A program made the position numbers and the translations under genes. DNA of 64,000 nt from Pelodera strongyloides (lineage: Eukaryota; Nematoda; Chromadorea; Rhabditida; Rhabditidae): contig JAANDG010000152.1 in assembly GCA_036852015.1 (NCBI GenBank), positions 124,001-188,000 on the forward strand. The letters are read 5' to 3'. Below are positions 25,280-34,796 of the stretch, piece after piece. The first letter of the stretch is position 1. The number at the start of each line of letters is the position of its first letter. The notes beneath the pieces were generated by a model. The model did not search any database and had not been told where the DNA came from. It was given only the letters and a program-made list of their open reading frames with translations.

Positions 25280-26481
25280 TTCCCTCTGTCTTCGTCTCTC
25301 TCTTCGCCCATGTTCGGAAGGAATGTACTTGTAATTGTAATGATAAAGAAGCGAAAACACTATTAAAACGGTCAACCTACAGAAAGGGGATGGTCATATC
25401 TCGTTCTCTTTATATCTCTTTAATCTCTTTCTCCCTCTCTGTTCTCTCCCCTTAGGAGAGAATAAATGTACTTCACAAGAATGATCGGTGTTTGAAGAAA
25501 AATAAGGATGCTCAACTTCAAGGACAATGCCCTTGGATAGGACTGGCTTAGTAGCAACAATACGATATAATAATTCCTGTGGTTGTTATTGATTTTTGAT
25601 AAAAATTTCTAACTAATAAAAAAAGAAGCTTAGTCTACAAGCTACAACAGCATGAGGTATTCAACGCCGGTTACAGCACTTACAGTTTATAAAGCTACTT
25701 GTTCTGCAATACGTATGACCGTTAGTTGGGCGTGGGGGTAGAACTACAACGAAGTCATTCGTGAGCATGAAGATGGCGATTTTAGAATGTTCGATGCAGG
25801 ACTGCTCAGATTATCCGATAAGCTCAGTATGCTCAGACTACCTTATACAACCATCATCTAGCTAGAGTACCTTATCATGTCAGGGTGGTAATAGATAGAG
25901 GATCAATAATGTTCAGTGATTAATCGATAATCGCAATGCTATAATCGTCCGTTCAGTTACCGTTTCCGATAATAAGTGGGAAATGGAGAACGTGTGCAAG
26001 GTCATTTAGGGTGTTATGGGATTTGTAGATTAGGAGTGGTAGTGATAGTGATTATATATACTAGACTTGAAAATTGATATATGAAACTAGTTCCGTGTTT
26101 TGTAAACGAAGGATAATACATAAATAAATCAAAAATGTAAGTTTGGCATGCATGAATAAATATAGGATACTGTATAATTATCATCTGTGTAGTTATAGCA
26201 TAACAGCAAGCCGAGCTTGATGATTATATCAAAGAAACAATTAGTCACCAAGAGATCAACGGGGTTGACAGATACAAGTAAATGGTTGCTCAACTTTGCA
26301 CCCTTGAGAAATTTATTGATTTTTCTCGCACAATAACTGATTTTTCAACCGCAAATGGTACGATCGACGCCATGACGTGAGCATCAGAAAATAAAACTAT
26401 GTTGTGAAAAAGCGCAGCATTACAAACGTAAGGTCAATTACCAATTATCGTCATCATCAATTATCGGATGTAGTCATAATA
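22794..26481. other. Gene-poor intergenic DNA
   Basis: Apart from a TTAA-ended MITE and GA/CT microsatellites (23380-23460, 23603-23700, 25130-25280), I see no exon with splice sites or a recognisable protein. It contains the presumed promoter of the SOD-like gene at its left end. Confidence 0.5.
22838..23010. mobile_element. TTAA-ended MITE
   Basis: Complete copy: TTAAAGCGAAATATCGACCG at the left and CCGGCTGGTATTTCGCTTTAA at the right. It lies about 45 bp upstream of the start codon of the SOD-like gene, so it may be part of its promoter region. Confidence 0.8.
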
Positions 26482-26603
26482 TCTTATTATATAAAAGAGT
26501 AACTGTAGCCTAATTTGCATACCGATGTGCGTTACGAAATGCAAATTTCGTGTTCGGATATAAAAAGAGTTTCGCAGCTCAATATCTAAGAATGCATATG
26601 CAA

Positions 26604-26835
26604 TCTTATTATATAAAAGAGTAACTGTAGCCTAATTTGCATACCGAGTGCGCTACGAAATGCAAATTTCGTGTTCGGGTATAGAGTTTCGCAGCTCAAT
26701 ATCGAAGAATGCATATGCAATTGTTTCCTATTATGTGAATTTCTTATGTACGTTTGAAGCTTTGTATATAAGTATGCCCATGCTAAACCAATCATATTTC
26801 CATGTAGGTCGCCTCAGGCGGCGTGAGCCGACTGG
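26604..26835 (+). mobile_element. Non-autonomous Helitron
   Basis: Starts TCTTATTATATAAAAGAG after A and ends in CTGG before T, preceded by a short hairpin (CGCCTCAGGCG) about 11 bases from the end. These are the hallmarks of Helitrons (5'-TC, 3' hairpin plus CTRR, insertion between A and T). The ORFs on both strands inside it are not genes. Confidence 0.75.
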
Positions 26836-27189
26836 TATTCCTATATTCTGAATGACCAATACCCTTCATTTCTCAATCACATTTAGAAAGCCATAATATT
26901 AGTTACGGTGGTAAAATAGTACGTTAGTAGGACAAGCTTCTTATAATAGGTAGTTGAGTATGGCAATGGTAAAGGCTGTGATTAGTGCCGTTGTCCTCAA
27001 GGGGAAGGGTTCTTGACTTTTATCGCTCACTCTCTCCATCACTCTCGCGCATTTTCTCGCTCTGCTGTCTTTCTCTCTCTCTCTTCTCCTCACTCTCGCG
27101 CCTTTTTCTCGCTCAGGTTACTCTTTATCTCGCTCCCTCTCTCCATCACTCTCGCGCCTTTTCTCGCTCTGCTGTCTTTCTCTCTCTAG

Positions 27190-27221
<32 letters not shown>

Positions 27222-27462
27222 AGCTAGCTCTCCCTTTCTATCTCTCTTTATCGCTCAGTCGTCTTCTCTCTCATCTCTTTCTCTCCATTCTCTCTCCCTC
27301 TAAGTCTCACTCTCCGTACTCGCTACTACGGAATCTGAAATCTTATTATATAAAAGAGTAACTGTAGCCTAATTTGCATACCGATGTGCGTTACGAAATG
27401 CAAATTTCGTGTTCGGATATAAAAAGAGTTTCGCAGCTCAATATCTAAGAATGCATATGCAA

Positions 27463-27694
27463 TCTTATTATATAAAAGAGTAACTGTAGCCTAATTTGCA
27501 TACCGAGTGCGCTACGAAATGCAAATTTCGTGTTCGGGTATAGAGTTTCGCAGCTCAATATCGAAGAATGCATATGCAATTGTTTCCTATTATGTGAATT
27601 TCTTATGTACGTTTGAAGCTTTGTATATAAGTATGCCCATGCTAAACCAATCATATTTCCATGTAGGTCGCCTCAGGCGGCGTGAGCCGACTGG
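27463..27694 (+). mobile_element. Non-autonomous Helitron (second tandem copy)
   Basis: Same sequence and ends as the copy at 26604-26835, shifted by exactly 859 bp. Confidence 0.75.
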
Positions 27695-28044
27695 TATTCC
27701 TATATTCTGAATGACCAATACCCTTCATTTCTCAATCACATTTAGAAAGCCATAATATTAGTTACGGTGGTAAAATAGTACGTTAGTAGGACAAGCTTCT
27801 TATAATAGGTAGTTGAGTATGGCAATGGTAAAGGCTGTGATTAGTGCCGTTGTCCTCAAGGGGAAGGGTTCTTGACTTTTATCGCTCACTCTCTCCATCA
27901 CTCTCGCGCATTTTCTCGCTCTGCTGTCTTTTCTCTCTCTCTCCATCACTCTCGCGCCTTTTCTCGCTCAGGTTACTCTTTATCTCGCTCCCTCTCTCCA
28001 TCACTCTCGCGCCTTTTCTCGCTCTGCTGTCTTTCTCTCTCTAG

Positions 28045-28085
<41 letters not shown>

Positions 28086-28199
28086 GCTAGCTCTCCCTTT
28101 CTATCTCTCTTTATCGCTCAGTCGTCTTCTCTCTCATCTCTTTCTCTCCATTCTCTCTCCCTCTAAGTCTCACTCTCCGTACTCGCTACTACGGAATCT

Positions 28200-30253
28200 G
28201 GAACTCCGTTTTCTCCTTTCTTGTATAAAAGTTTGCTAACTCGAGAGGTATCTAGCGTCATATATTCTCTCATAATCTCCACTCTCTCTCCCTATCCCCC
28301 TCTATCTATCGCTCTCCTCCTCTATCTATCTATCTCCCTCCCCCTATCTATCAGTCTCTCTCCCTCTCTATCTCCCTCTTTCTCTCAGCGACCTTGGTCC
28401 ATCTTTCCAACTAACAACTCCAAATCGCTATTTTCCATAGGAGAGCGGATATCAATAACTCAAAGACGAGGCAAATTTACGACACCGTAACGCAACGGAA
28501 CAAATTGCAAACAAACCTTAACATTGTAGGTAAGATACGTAAATTACAATACAGTGAAGTACGTGCAATGTTATAATGTGCAATGTACAATGCTTTCCTG
28601 AAAAATTATGGAGATCTACAGGTTGTGTGTGTAGTACAACTAACTGTATGTGCCACAACTGTTATCGGAACCTACAAATCAGGTAATTTCCCTAGAACTT
28701 GGCCCAGATGGCCCTGCGTTGTCTTATTCAATAAACTCATTGTAATGTAAGTTGAATAATTGAATTCAAGCAGGTCTGTTCAGGAAAAACAGTGACTGAT
28801 AATAAAAAATGGAACAAATTTTGTGGTGCAGGATGCCTGCTGTAGAACTCAAAATGTTAGTTATATGATACAGAGTTTTGACTTCAAATGTTAGGGCGGC
28901 CTGCAGGCGCGCTCAGAACCTGTCTTCGTGCCGGCGTGCAGCGGGAGTATAAAAGGTTAGCAGTTCACACCACAGCATGGGTGCTGGCAAGTACTTGAGC
29001 ACTGCGGTAAGCTCAAACCTATATGAGAATTGCCTCTTACCAACACAACACTAACCGCAGCATAAAATTATGAGTGAAAGTGGCAAATAAGGAACTTTTT
29101 CAAGAGCTCTTCAGGGAGTTACGAGAAAATAACTGCAAGACTTACTAACACAGTTTGCAAACGCATTACGTAAACACAATATCAATTATGATAAACTGCA
29201 TCATATCACATCAACGTTATATTACAAAACGCGTAAGCCTGAGATTAAGCCTAAGAAAAACGCATGTCACACTTGTTTATAGTCATCTTACTGCGATGAT
29301 GCTTGATGTTACTTTTTGAAGAGCTCTTATGGAAGTTATGAGTGAAATTTATAGAGCTGTAAACACCTTCACGGTTGACTAACACAGAGTGTGAAAAATA
29401 TGTGCTCCTCTAATATTCAAAGGTGGTACAATACAAGGTTTCAAAGCTTAGGACATATGTTCCGCAGAGTCCTGATCCTGTGCAGTATGCGACGAGGTTA
29501 AATTTTTAATTTCTTTTTTTAAATTTCTTTTACGCTTCAAGAGCGTGGAACTTTATTCAAGGGAGCACAAGGTTTGCTTATGACATGTTCCGCAGAGGTC
29601 TTGAGCACAAACGACGAGTTCCAGGTGACAAATTGCTCGACGTCTTCGGGCTTGTCTGCACTTCTGCAAGACCTGCTAAAAATAACAACACATATTTAAA
29701 AAAACCAGCAAAACAGTTTTAAACAACCGTGTGAAAGTGGGCGGGGCTTCCGGTCCCTACCTAAGCCTAAACCTAAGCCTAAGCCCAATCCGGGCTTCGC
29801 GGTAAGCCGACCCGAATTCGAATCCAACCCCAGTCACTACACTCAATGCCACCAGATTCCCCTACAGACCGAGCAATTTCTCGTCGGAAACTGCCGATCA
29901 CGTAGATCAAGACTACTCTATTGACTACCCTTGACTTGAATTGACTTGAAAACATTTGACTCTTGACCCCTCCTTTTTTTTGTCATATTTATATTAATTT
30001 TCATATTTCTTTTTTTACAACTACCTAATACATTAACAATAGCTATTGTGAGATGGTAAAGTGTCGGGTCACAAGAAAATTCTATTTTCGTAAATGTTCC
30101 GCATTCTTTATGTTCGCCACAGGACTTTGCACAGGGAAACACAATTCCTAATTCCAATCACATCATGTTTCTATGAATGTATGTCATACTGTACGCCGGT
30201 ATTCTTGTCATGTCGCGCGAGTCATATAGTCAGCCACCGGTTGACACCTCTTA
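28200..30253. other. Gene-poor intergenic DNA with retroposon scraps
   Basis: No convincing gene. Holds a CT-rich tract (28260-28390), telomere-like units (29761-29785), a tRNA-like SINE fragment around 29785-29870 (box B-like GAATTCGAATCC), and a 3' fragment of the AATAAA-tailed retroposon (29455-29665). A TATAAAAGG at about 28950 precedes a 19-codon spliced reading frame by some 25 bases; I could not decide whether that is a gene. Confidence 0.5.
29455..29665 (-). repeat. 3' fragments of an AATAAA-tailed retroposon
   Basis: Shares the motifs ATGTTCCGCAGAGG and GACGTCTTCGGGC with 51067-51360 and 63015-63165. On the minus strand it ends in TTGAATAAAGTTCCACGCTC followed by an A-rich tract. 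A shorter second fragment abuts it. Confidence 0.6.
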
Positions 30254-30681
30254 GGGCGCGTTCGGGTTGCTCTTTCCGAAAGAGAAAGAGGCAAAAACCC
30301 CGTTCGGGTTGGACCTTTCCGAAAGGATTTAATGCTTTGTGAAAGTGAAAAGTACAGTACACACTTTCCGTGAACACGCAGGGGTTTTATTTTTTATTTG
30401 AATGTGCACGGTCTGCGCTCTTGTGCACAATTTCGGCATTGTATTTTTTCCCGACCGCCGACCTGCCCGCAGGCACATGGCAGTACGTGCGCAAGACCGG
30501 AAGGAAATGCACAGTGCACAATTAAATCGATTCAAATCTTAAAACGAAAACCCCTGCGTGTTCACGGAAAGTGTGTACTGTACTTTTCACTTTCACAAAG
30601 CATTACATCCTTTCGGAAAGGTCCAACCCGAACGGGGTTTTTGCCTCTTTCTCTTTCGGATAGAGCAACCCGAACGCGCCC
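30254..30681. mobile_element. Foldback transposon-like element, ~135-bp inverted repeats
   Basis: Arms of about 135 bp begin GGGCGCGTTCGGGTTGCTCT and are almost perfect complements around a 150-bp spacer. It is flanked by TTA on both sides (30251-30253 and 30682-30684), consistent with a 3-bp duplication as in PIF/Harbinger-type elements. The ORFs inside are by-products of the inverted repeat. Confidence 0.75.
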
Positions 30682-30878
30682 TTAACACCTCACCTCACAA
30701 CAACAACCATTCAACGTGGAACTTTTTGCGCGCGCTGCAGTGTGGTTGAGCTTTCAAGTGGTGTAACACGTGGTTCATGAAACCTTTGCTGAACACATAC
30801 TCAAACATTTCCATGTATGTCGAGCAATTGTCGAGTTTTTTTCTTGAATTTAGTTGTTATTAGTTAGCAGGTACCGTA

Positions 30879-31081
30879 ATGGGAATGAGAGCGCCGCACC
30901 ATAGAGGTGTCAGGATATCTAGAGGGACAAAAATTTTGCGTGACACTGAGAAAGGCGGAATCAAAAACTATGCGTTTACTGCTGTGTTGTGCGCTCATGA
31001 TATAATTTTTAAATACTACCAATTTGTGCAAATAACCGCTAAAGAAAATGGCGAGGTTGGAATGAAAACGTTCTTGTATAC
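30879..31081 (+). CDS. Possible first exon of a small unknown gene
   Basis: An ATG opens 67 codons ending exactly at a consensus donor (C|GTAAGT at 31082). The peptide starts MGMRAPHHRGVRISRGTKIL and is basic and soluble. I do not recognise it. An open frame at about 31347-31496 rich in Glu could belong to it, but the phases do not match, so no joined model is offered. Confidence 0.25.
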
Positions 31082-31639
31082 GTAAGTTTAAAGGTGTCAG
31101 ATGATGTTTTCGTTTGGCCGTCTTTGGAGACCGATTTGTCAAAAATACTCATTGTTGGATGTCAACTAGCGAAGCAAACGTAGCAAACCTTTGTAATGTG
31201 TACTCTTCCTTCTACCAACAAAACATGACATTTAGTGTTTTATAGTGTTGTATGGTCCCCATCTCAAAAGTTTACAATAACTTCAACTTTATATCGTGTG
31301 CAAAGGCAATATGTTTACCTCATTTCAACATAATATTCATATGGTACTTGTAGTAGAAGAAGAGAGAGAGATGTTGTGGTCTATGGCCTTGGGCGAGCTC
31401 GATCCTGCACGTTTCGCTCGACAGTCTAATGGCTTGTCAATTGTGCCAGTGGAGCATGTTTCATGTTCGGACTCTTGTGACGATATCGTAGGTTAACTTC
31501 CATTGGGGGAGATACTGGTCTCCTTTGGAGATCGGCTTTCAGCATTCAGCATATCCAACACGACACTGAAAAGTAAATTTAATAAGTGAATGATTGGTAA
31601 ACTCGAAACGTAGAACCCAAGTTGGGTGGAATACTGTGG

Positions 31640-31715
31640 GCAGAGGACAATCCCTGGAATCGAACCCCATCTGTAGCGCTGAACAGAGCTGCTCTACCTC
31701 ATCGCAGTCACTACA
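31640..31715 (-). repeat. tRNA-like (SINE-type) fragment
   Basis: On the minus strand, a box A-like GATGAGGTAGAGCAG and a box B-like GGGGTTCGATTCC stand about 30 bases apart. No clean cloverleaf; likely tRNA-derived repeat. Confidence 0.35.
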
Positions 31716-31795
31716 AAATCATCATCTTGCTTCGAGTTTACTTGTATTTAGTAACGAATAAAGAAAAATACTTTGCCAAAACCTAATAATTAAAA

Positions 31796-32484
31796 ACTCA
31801 AGCTGCTCCAAGCCAATTCCTCGAGAAGCGACGGTTCTCGGGGTTGAACAAGGGTGCACACCAAGTCTCAACATATTTCTAAGCTCAAACCATGCGAACG
31901 TTCACCCTCAAACAATGTCAAAACTCAAGCTGATCCAAGCCAATTCCTCGAGAAGCGACGGTTCTCGGGGTTGAACAAGGGTGCACCCCAAGTCTCAACA
32001 TATTTCTAAGCTCAAACCATGCGACGTTCACCCTCAAACAATGTCAAAACTCAAGCTGATCCAAGCCAATTCCTCGAGAAGCGGCGGTTCCCGGGGTTGA
32101 ACAAGGGTGCACCCCAAGTCTCAACATATTTCTAAGCTCAAACCATGCGACGTTCACCCTCAAACAATGTCAAAACTCAAGCTGCTCCAAGCCAATTCCT
32201 CGAGAAGCGACGGTTCTCGGGGTTGAACAAGGGTGCACCCCAAGTCTCAACATATTTCTAAGCTCAAACCATGCGACGTTCACCCTCAAACAATGTCAAA
32301 ACTCAAGCTGCTCCAAGCCAATTCCTCGAGAAGCGGCGGTTCTCGGGTTGAACAAGGGTGCACCCCAAGTCTCAACATATTTCTAAGCTCAAACCATGCG
32401 ACGTTCACCCTCAAACAATGTCAAAACTCAAGCTGCTCCAAGCCAATTCCTCGAGAAGCGGCGGTTCTCGGGGTTGAACAAGGG
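31796..32484. repeat. 124/125-bp satellite, about 5.5 copies
   Basis: Tandem unit starting CTCAAGCTGCTCCAAGCCAA and containing TTCCTCGAGAAGCG and AACATATTTCTAAGCTC. Units differ at a few positions (GACGG/GGCGG; CGAACG/CGACG). The array resumes at 33586 after an inserted LTR-like element. Confidence 0.9.
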
Positions 32485-32841
32485 TGTTTGGTATGGCGGG
32501 TTGAGGGGCGGGGATAAAACAATTAAATTATAAAATTAAATAGTTTAATCCCGTTTCGGGTCTTACTGAAGACGGGCAAAAACCCAGCCTGACCCTCATC
32601 AGTTCAGTGGCTGAACAAATAAGGAAAACAAAAAATGATAATAATCTATTATTTAAAATCATAATAAGAGAAAAAGGGCACCGGGGGAAGGTAGAGGCAC
32701 TTATGCTCTCCGGCCCGGCGAAAGGCCCACATTCTCTGTATTGATTAATATTGCACCTACCCGCCCGATTTGAATTGAATTTTGGCGCGAAGGCCAGGTA
32801 CCGTAATCGTACCATGAAATAGAATTTGGACCGAGCCAACT
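32485..32841 (-). repeat. 3' terminal direct repeat of the LTR-like element
   Basis: In plus orientation begins TGTTTGGTATGGCGGGTTGA and ends GACCGAGCCAACT. The partner at 33229-33585 has A instead of G in one TTTRAATTG motif. Confidence 0.85.
32553..32615 (-). ncRNA. Hammerhead-ribozyme-like core in terminal repeat
   Basis: Minus strand: a TTCAG/CTGAA hairpin, then CTGATGA, then GGGTC..GACCC (perfect 5-bp stem II flush with both cores), then GAAAC. The arrangement is that of the hammerhead catalytic core. A second copy is at 33297-33359. The upstream stem III strand and a NUH cleavage triplet are not evident, so it may be degenerate. Confidence 0.45.
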
Positions 32842-33228
32842 TGCCCCCCTTGAGCAAGAGACACGTCCCGGGTCTTGGGTAGGCGCTAAGGAACCTGGCG
32901 AGAAGTCTGCGCTCTGCCATCTCAGTCAGAATAACTGGAGGTCTGGTGGGAACGTGTGGCCTTGCGGCTCAGGGACGAACCTCTCGCATGACAACACTGG
33001 CCTAGGTCCTGAATAATAATAATAGATTTCCCTCAAACCCGGCCAACCACAGATTCGGAACCTCCCTTCATGCCTCACCATTCCCATTGGTTTGTGCCAA
33101 TACGACCATGGCAGTCCCCAGAACAGAATGTGTGAAAAAGTAGCGGAATATATCAACGCAACTGGCATGAACTTGATAGACGTAGCCTGCATGGCTAACG
33201 CCTATAGAGGATCCCGGTTCGGCCCCCA

Positions 33229-33585
33229 TGTTTGGTATGGCGGGTTGAGGGGCGGGGATAAAACAATTAAATTATAAAATTAAATAGTTTAATCCCGTTT
33301 CGGGTCTTACTGAAGACGGGCAAAAACCCAGCCTGACCCTCATCAGTTCAGTGGCTGAACAAATAAGGAAAACAAAAAATGATAATAATCTATTATTTAA
33401 AATCATAATAAGAGAAAAAGGGCACCGGGGGAAGGTAGAGGCACTTATGCTCTCCGGCCCGGCGAAAGGCCCACATTCTCTGTATTGATTAATATTGCAC
33501 CTACCCGCCCGATTTAAATTGAATTTTGGCGCGAAGGCCAGGTACCGTAATCGTACCATGAAATAGAATTTGGACCGAGCCAACT
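33229..33585 (-). repeat. 5' terminal direct repeat of the LTR-like element
   Basis: Copy of 32485-32841 offset by 744 bp. Its inner edge abuts the putative primer-binding site directly. Confidence 0.85.
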
Positions 33586-33911
33586 AGGGTGCACCCCAAG
33601 TCTCAACATATTTCTAAGCTCAAACCATGCGACGTTCACCCTCAAACAATGTCAAAACTCAAGCTGCTCCAAGCCAATTCCTCGAGAAGCGACGGTTCTC
33701 GGGGTTGAACAAGGGTGCACACCAAGTCTCAACATATTTCTAAGCTCAAACCATGCGAACGTTCACCCTCAAACAATGTCAAAACTCAAGCTGATCCAAG
33801 CCAATTCCTCGAGAAGCGGCGGTTCTCGGGGTTGAACAAGGGTGCACCCCAAGTCTCAACATATTTCTAAGCTCAAACCATGCGACGTTCACCCTCAAAC
33901 AATGTCAAAAC
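33586..33911. repeat. Satellite array, right part (about 2.6 copies)
   Basis: Continues the 124/125-bp satellite from the exact point where the LTR-like element interrupts it (GGGTGCACCCC). Confidence 0.9.
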
Positions 33912-33916
33912 AAATG

Positions 33917-34225
33917 GTCCCGTGGCGAGCGGTCGTGAAAACTGCCGGTAGATATTCTCGTGTAGTTCCAAGATACGGTAAATTTTTCGATACTTGCATG
34001 GGGTCTCGATGTATGGCAAAAATTGCTTCCAAGTATGGCTTTAATTACCGCAGGTAGCCACGGGACTATTTTTTTCGAGCGTGCATAAACTGTGCATTTT
34101 CGCCTCGTCTAGTATTATCAATGGTGCATTTTCTAGCTTTCAAAGGTGTATGCAAAATTGTACACGAGATGCATATTTGATACTTGGAAGCAAAATGCGC
34201 TGTTTTTGCCATACATCGAGACCCC
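33917..34225. repeat. Inverted repeats next to the satellite
   Basis: GGGGTCTCGATGTATGGCAA at 34000 is matched in inverted form at 34180-34225, with a 10-base insertion in one arm. An additional pair GTCCCGTGG/CCACGGGAC lies at 33917 and 34057. Probably remnants of foldback elements. Confidence 0.6.
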
Positions 34226-34788
34226 TTAATATTTGTCCCAAACAAATGGAGAATTTTCGTCATTCTTAATATCGCGTAGTGCATCACCAAAATTCGTATC
34301 CAACTTTTCCAAAAACAACGTGCATGCACGCCGCCACCAGAATTTGTTTGTTCAAAAAACATTCCAATCGTCTTTGATTTTTCTAATTGGATTATTTATG
34401 TTACACTTTCGCGCGATCGCCGCGAAAGTACCATCCAAGTAGACTTTTCCAGTTTCGTGCAGTTTTACATTAGATGTATGCAAAAAAACGCTGCAGGTGT
34501 ATGTAAATTTCTTACTGTATGTAAAATTCCACTATGGGAAACTGCGATAACATGGATGATACTTTTCGCAGCGAAAGTTTAACATATAAATACTCTATAT
34601 CGATTCACTCGGTAGCGTTATATAATATCGTGTTCGTATACTTTGTCCTCCAGATGAAGCCCTGTAGAATCAATTTCCTAGCTCCCACCTCCTCACTTTA
34701 TTGTTTTCCTTTGTTAGCGCAATAGCGCCAACATAGTTTGGGTTTCCTTTTTTAATTCAATACAGTATTTATATATAAGACCTAGTTG

Positions 34789-34796
34789 TTTCAGAA
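34789..34796 (+). promoter_or_regulatory. Putative spliced-leader acceptor before CFDP1
   Basis: GTTGTTTCAG followed by AA and the ATG. A 3' splice site this close to a start codon is what trans-splicing would leave. Comparable sites: 22796-22798 (SOD-like, -), 39235-39237 (rps-19, -), 40862-40865 (53BP1-like, +), 62810-62812 (unknown gene, -). Confidence 0.5.

Larger units (their letters stand above)
26482..28199. repeat. Two tandem 859-bp units, each starting with a Helitron 5' end
   Basis: 26482-27340 and 27341-28199 are near-identical direct repeats. Each begins with TCTTATTATATAAAAGAG right after an A, holds a second copy of that end 122 bp later, a Helitron-type 3' end, then about 500 bp with CT microsatellite. 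Differences are concentrated in the CT tract. Confidence 0.85.
32485..33585 (-). mobile_element. Retrozyme-like LTR element (non-coding, 1.1 kb)
   Basis: Direct repeats 32485-32841 and 33229-33585 (357 bp) differ at one visible base. They enclose 387 bp with no conserved protein. On the minus strand the internal part begins right at the 5' repeat with TGGGGGCCGAACCGGGATCC. This looks like a primer-binding site for a tRNA ending in GGCCCCCA, most like tRNA-Pro. It ends with CAAGGGGGGCA next to the 3' repeat, a polypurine tract. AGGG flanks both sides as a 4-bp target duplication within the satellite. Each terminal repeat carries hammerhead-like boxes on the minus strand. It is therefore non-autonomous and probably recent. 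A TRIM element is the alternative name. Confidence 0.7.

Noticed and set aside
26586..27710. Identical pairs of 67- and 69-codon ORFs on opposite strands
   Set aside because: They lie wholly inside the duplicated Helitrons, on both strands at once, with no splice sites or family match.
26985..28490. Long Ser/Leu/Arg-rich ORFs
   Set aside because: They are translations of CT microsatellite and vary between the two tandem copies.
28948..29083. Small two-exon gene (TATAAAAGG, then MGAGKYLSTA joined to HKIMSESGK)
   Set aside because: Splice sites are acceptable but 19 codons with no recognisable product are too little support.
30398..30685. 95-codon ORF
   Set aside because: Made by the foldback element; its frame runs through the inverted arms.
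32528..33583. 103- and 130-codon ORFs with shared C-terminal part
   Set aside because: They are readings of the terminal direct repeats of the LTR-like element, on its minus strand; the first runs into its centre. No start context or homology.
31796..33911. CRISPR-like array
   Set aside because: The repeats are contiguous 125-bp satellite units without distinct spacers, in a eukaryotic genome.
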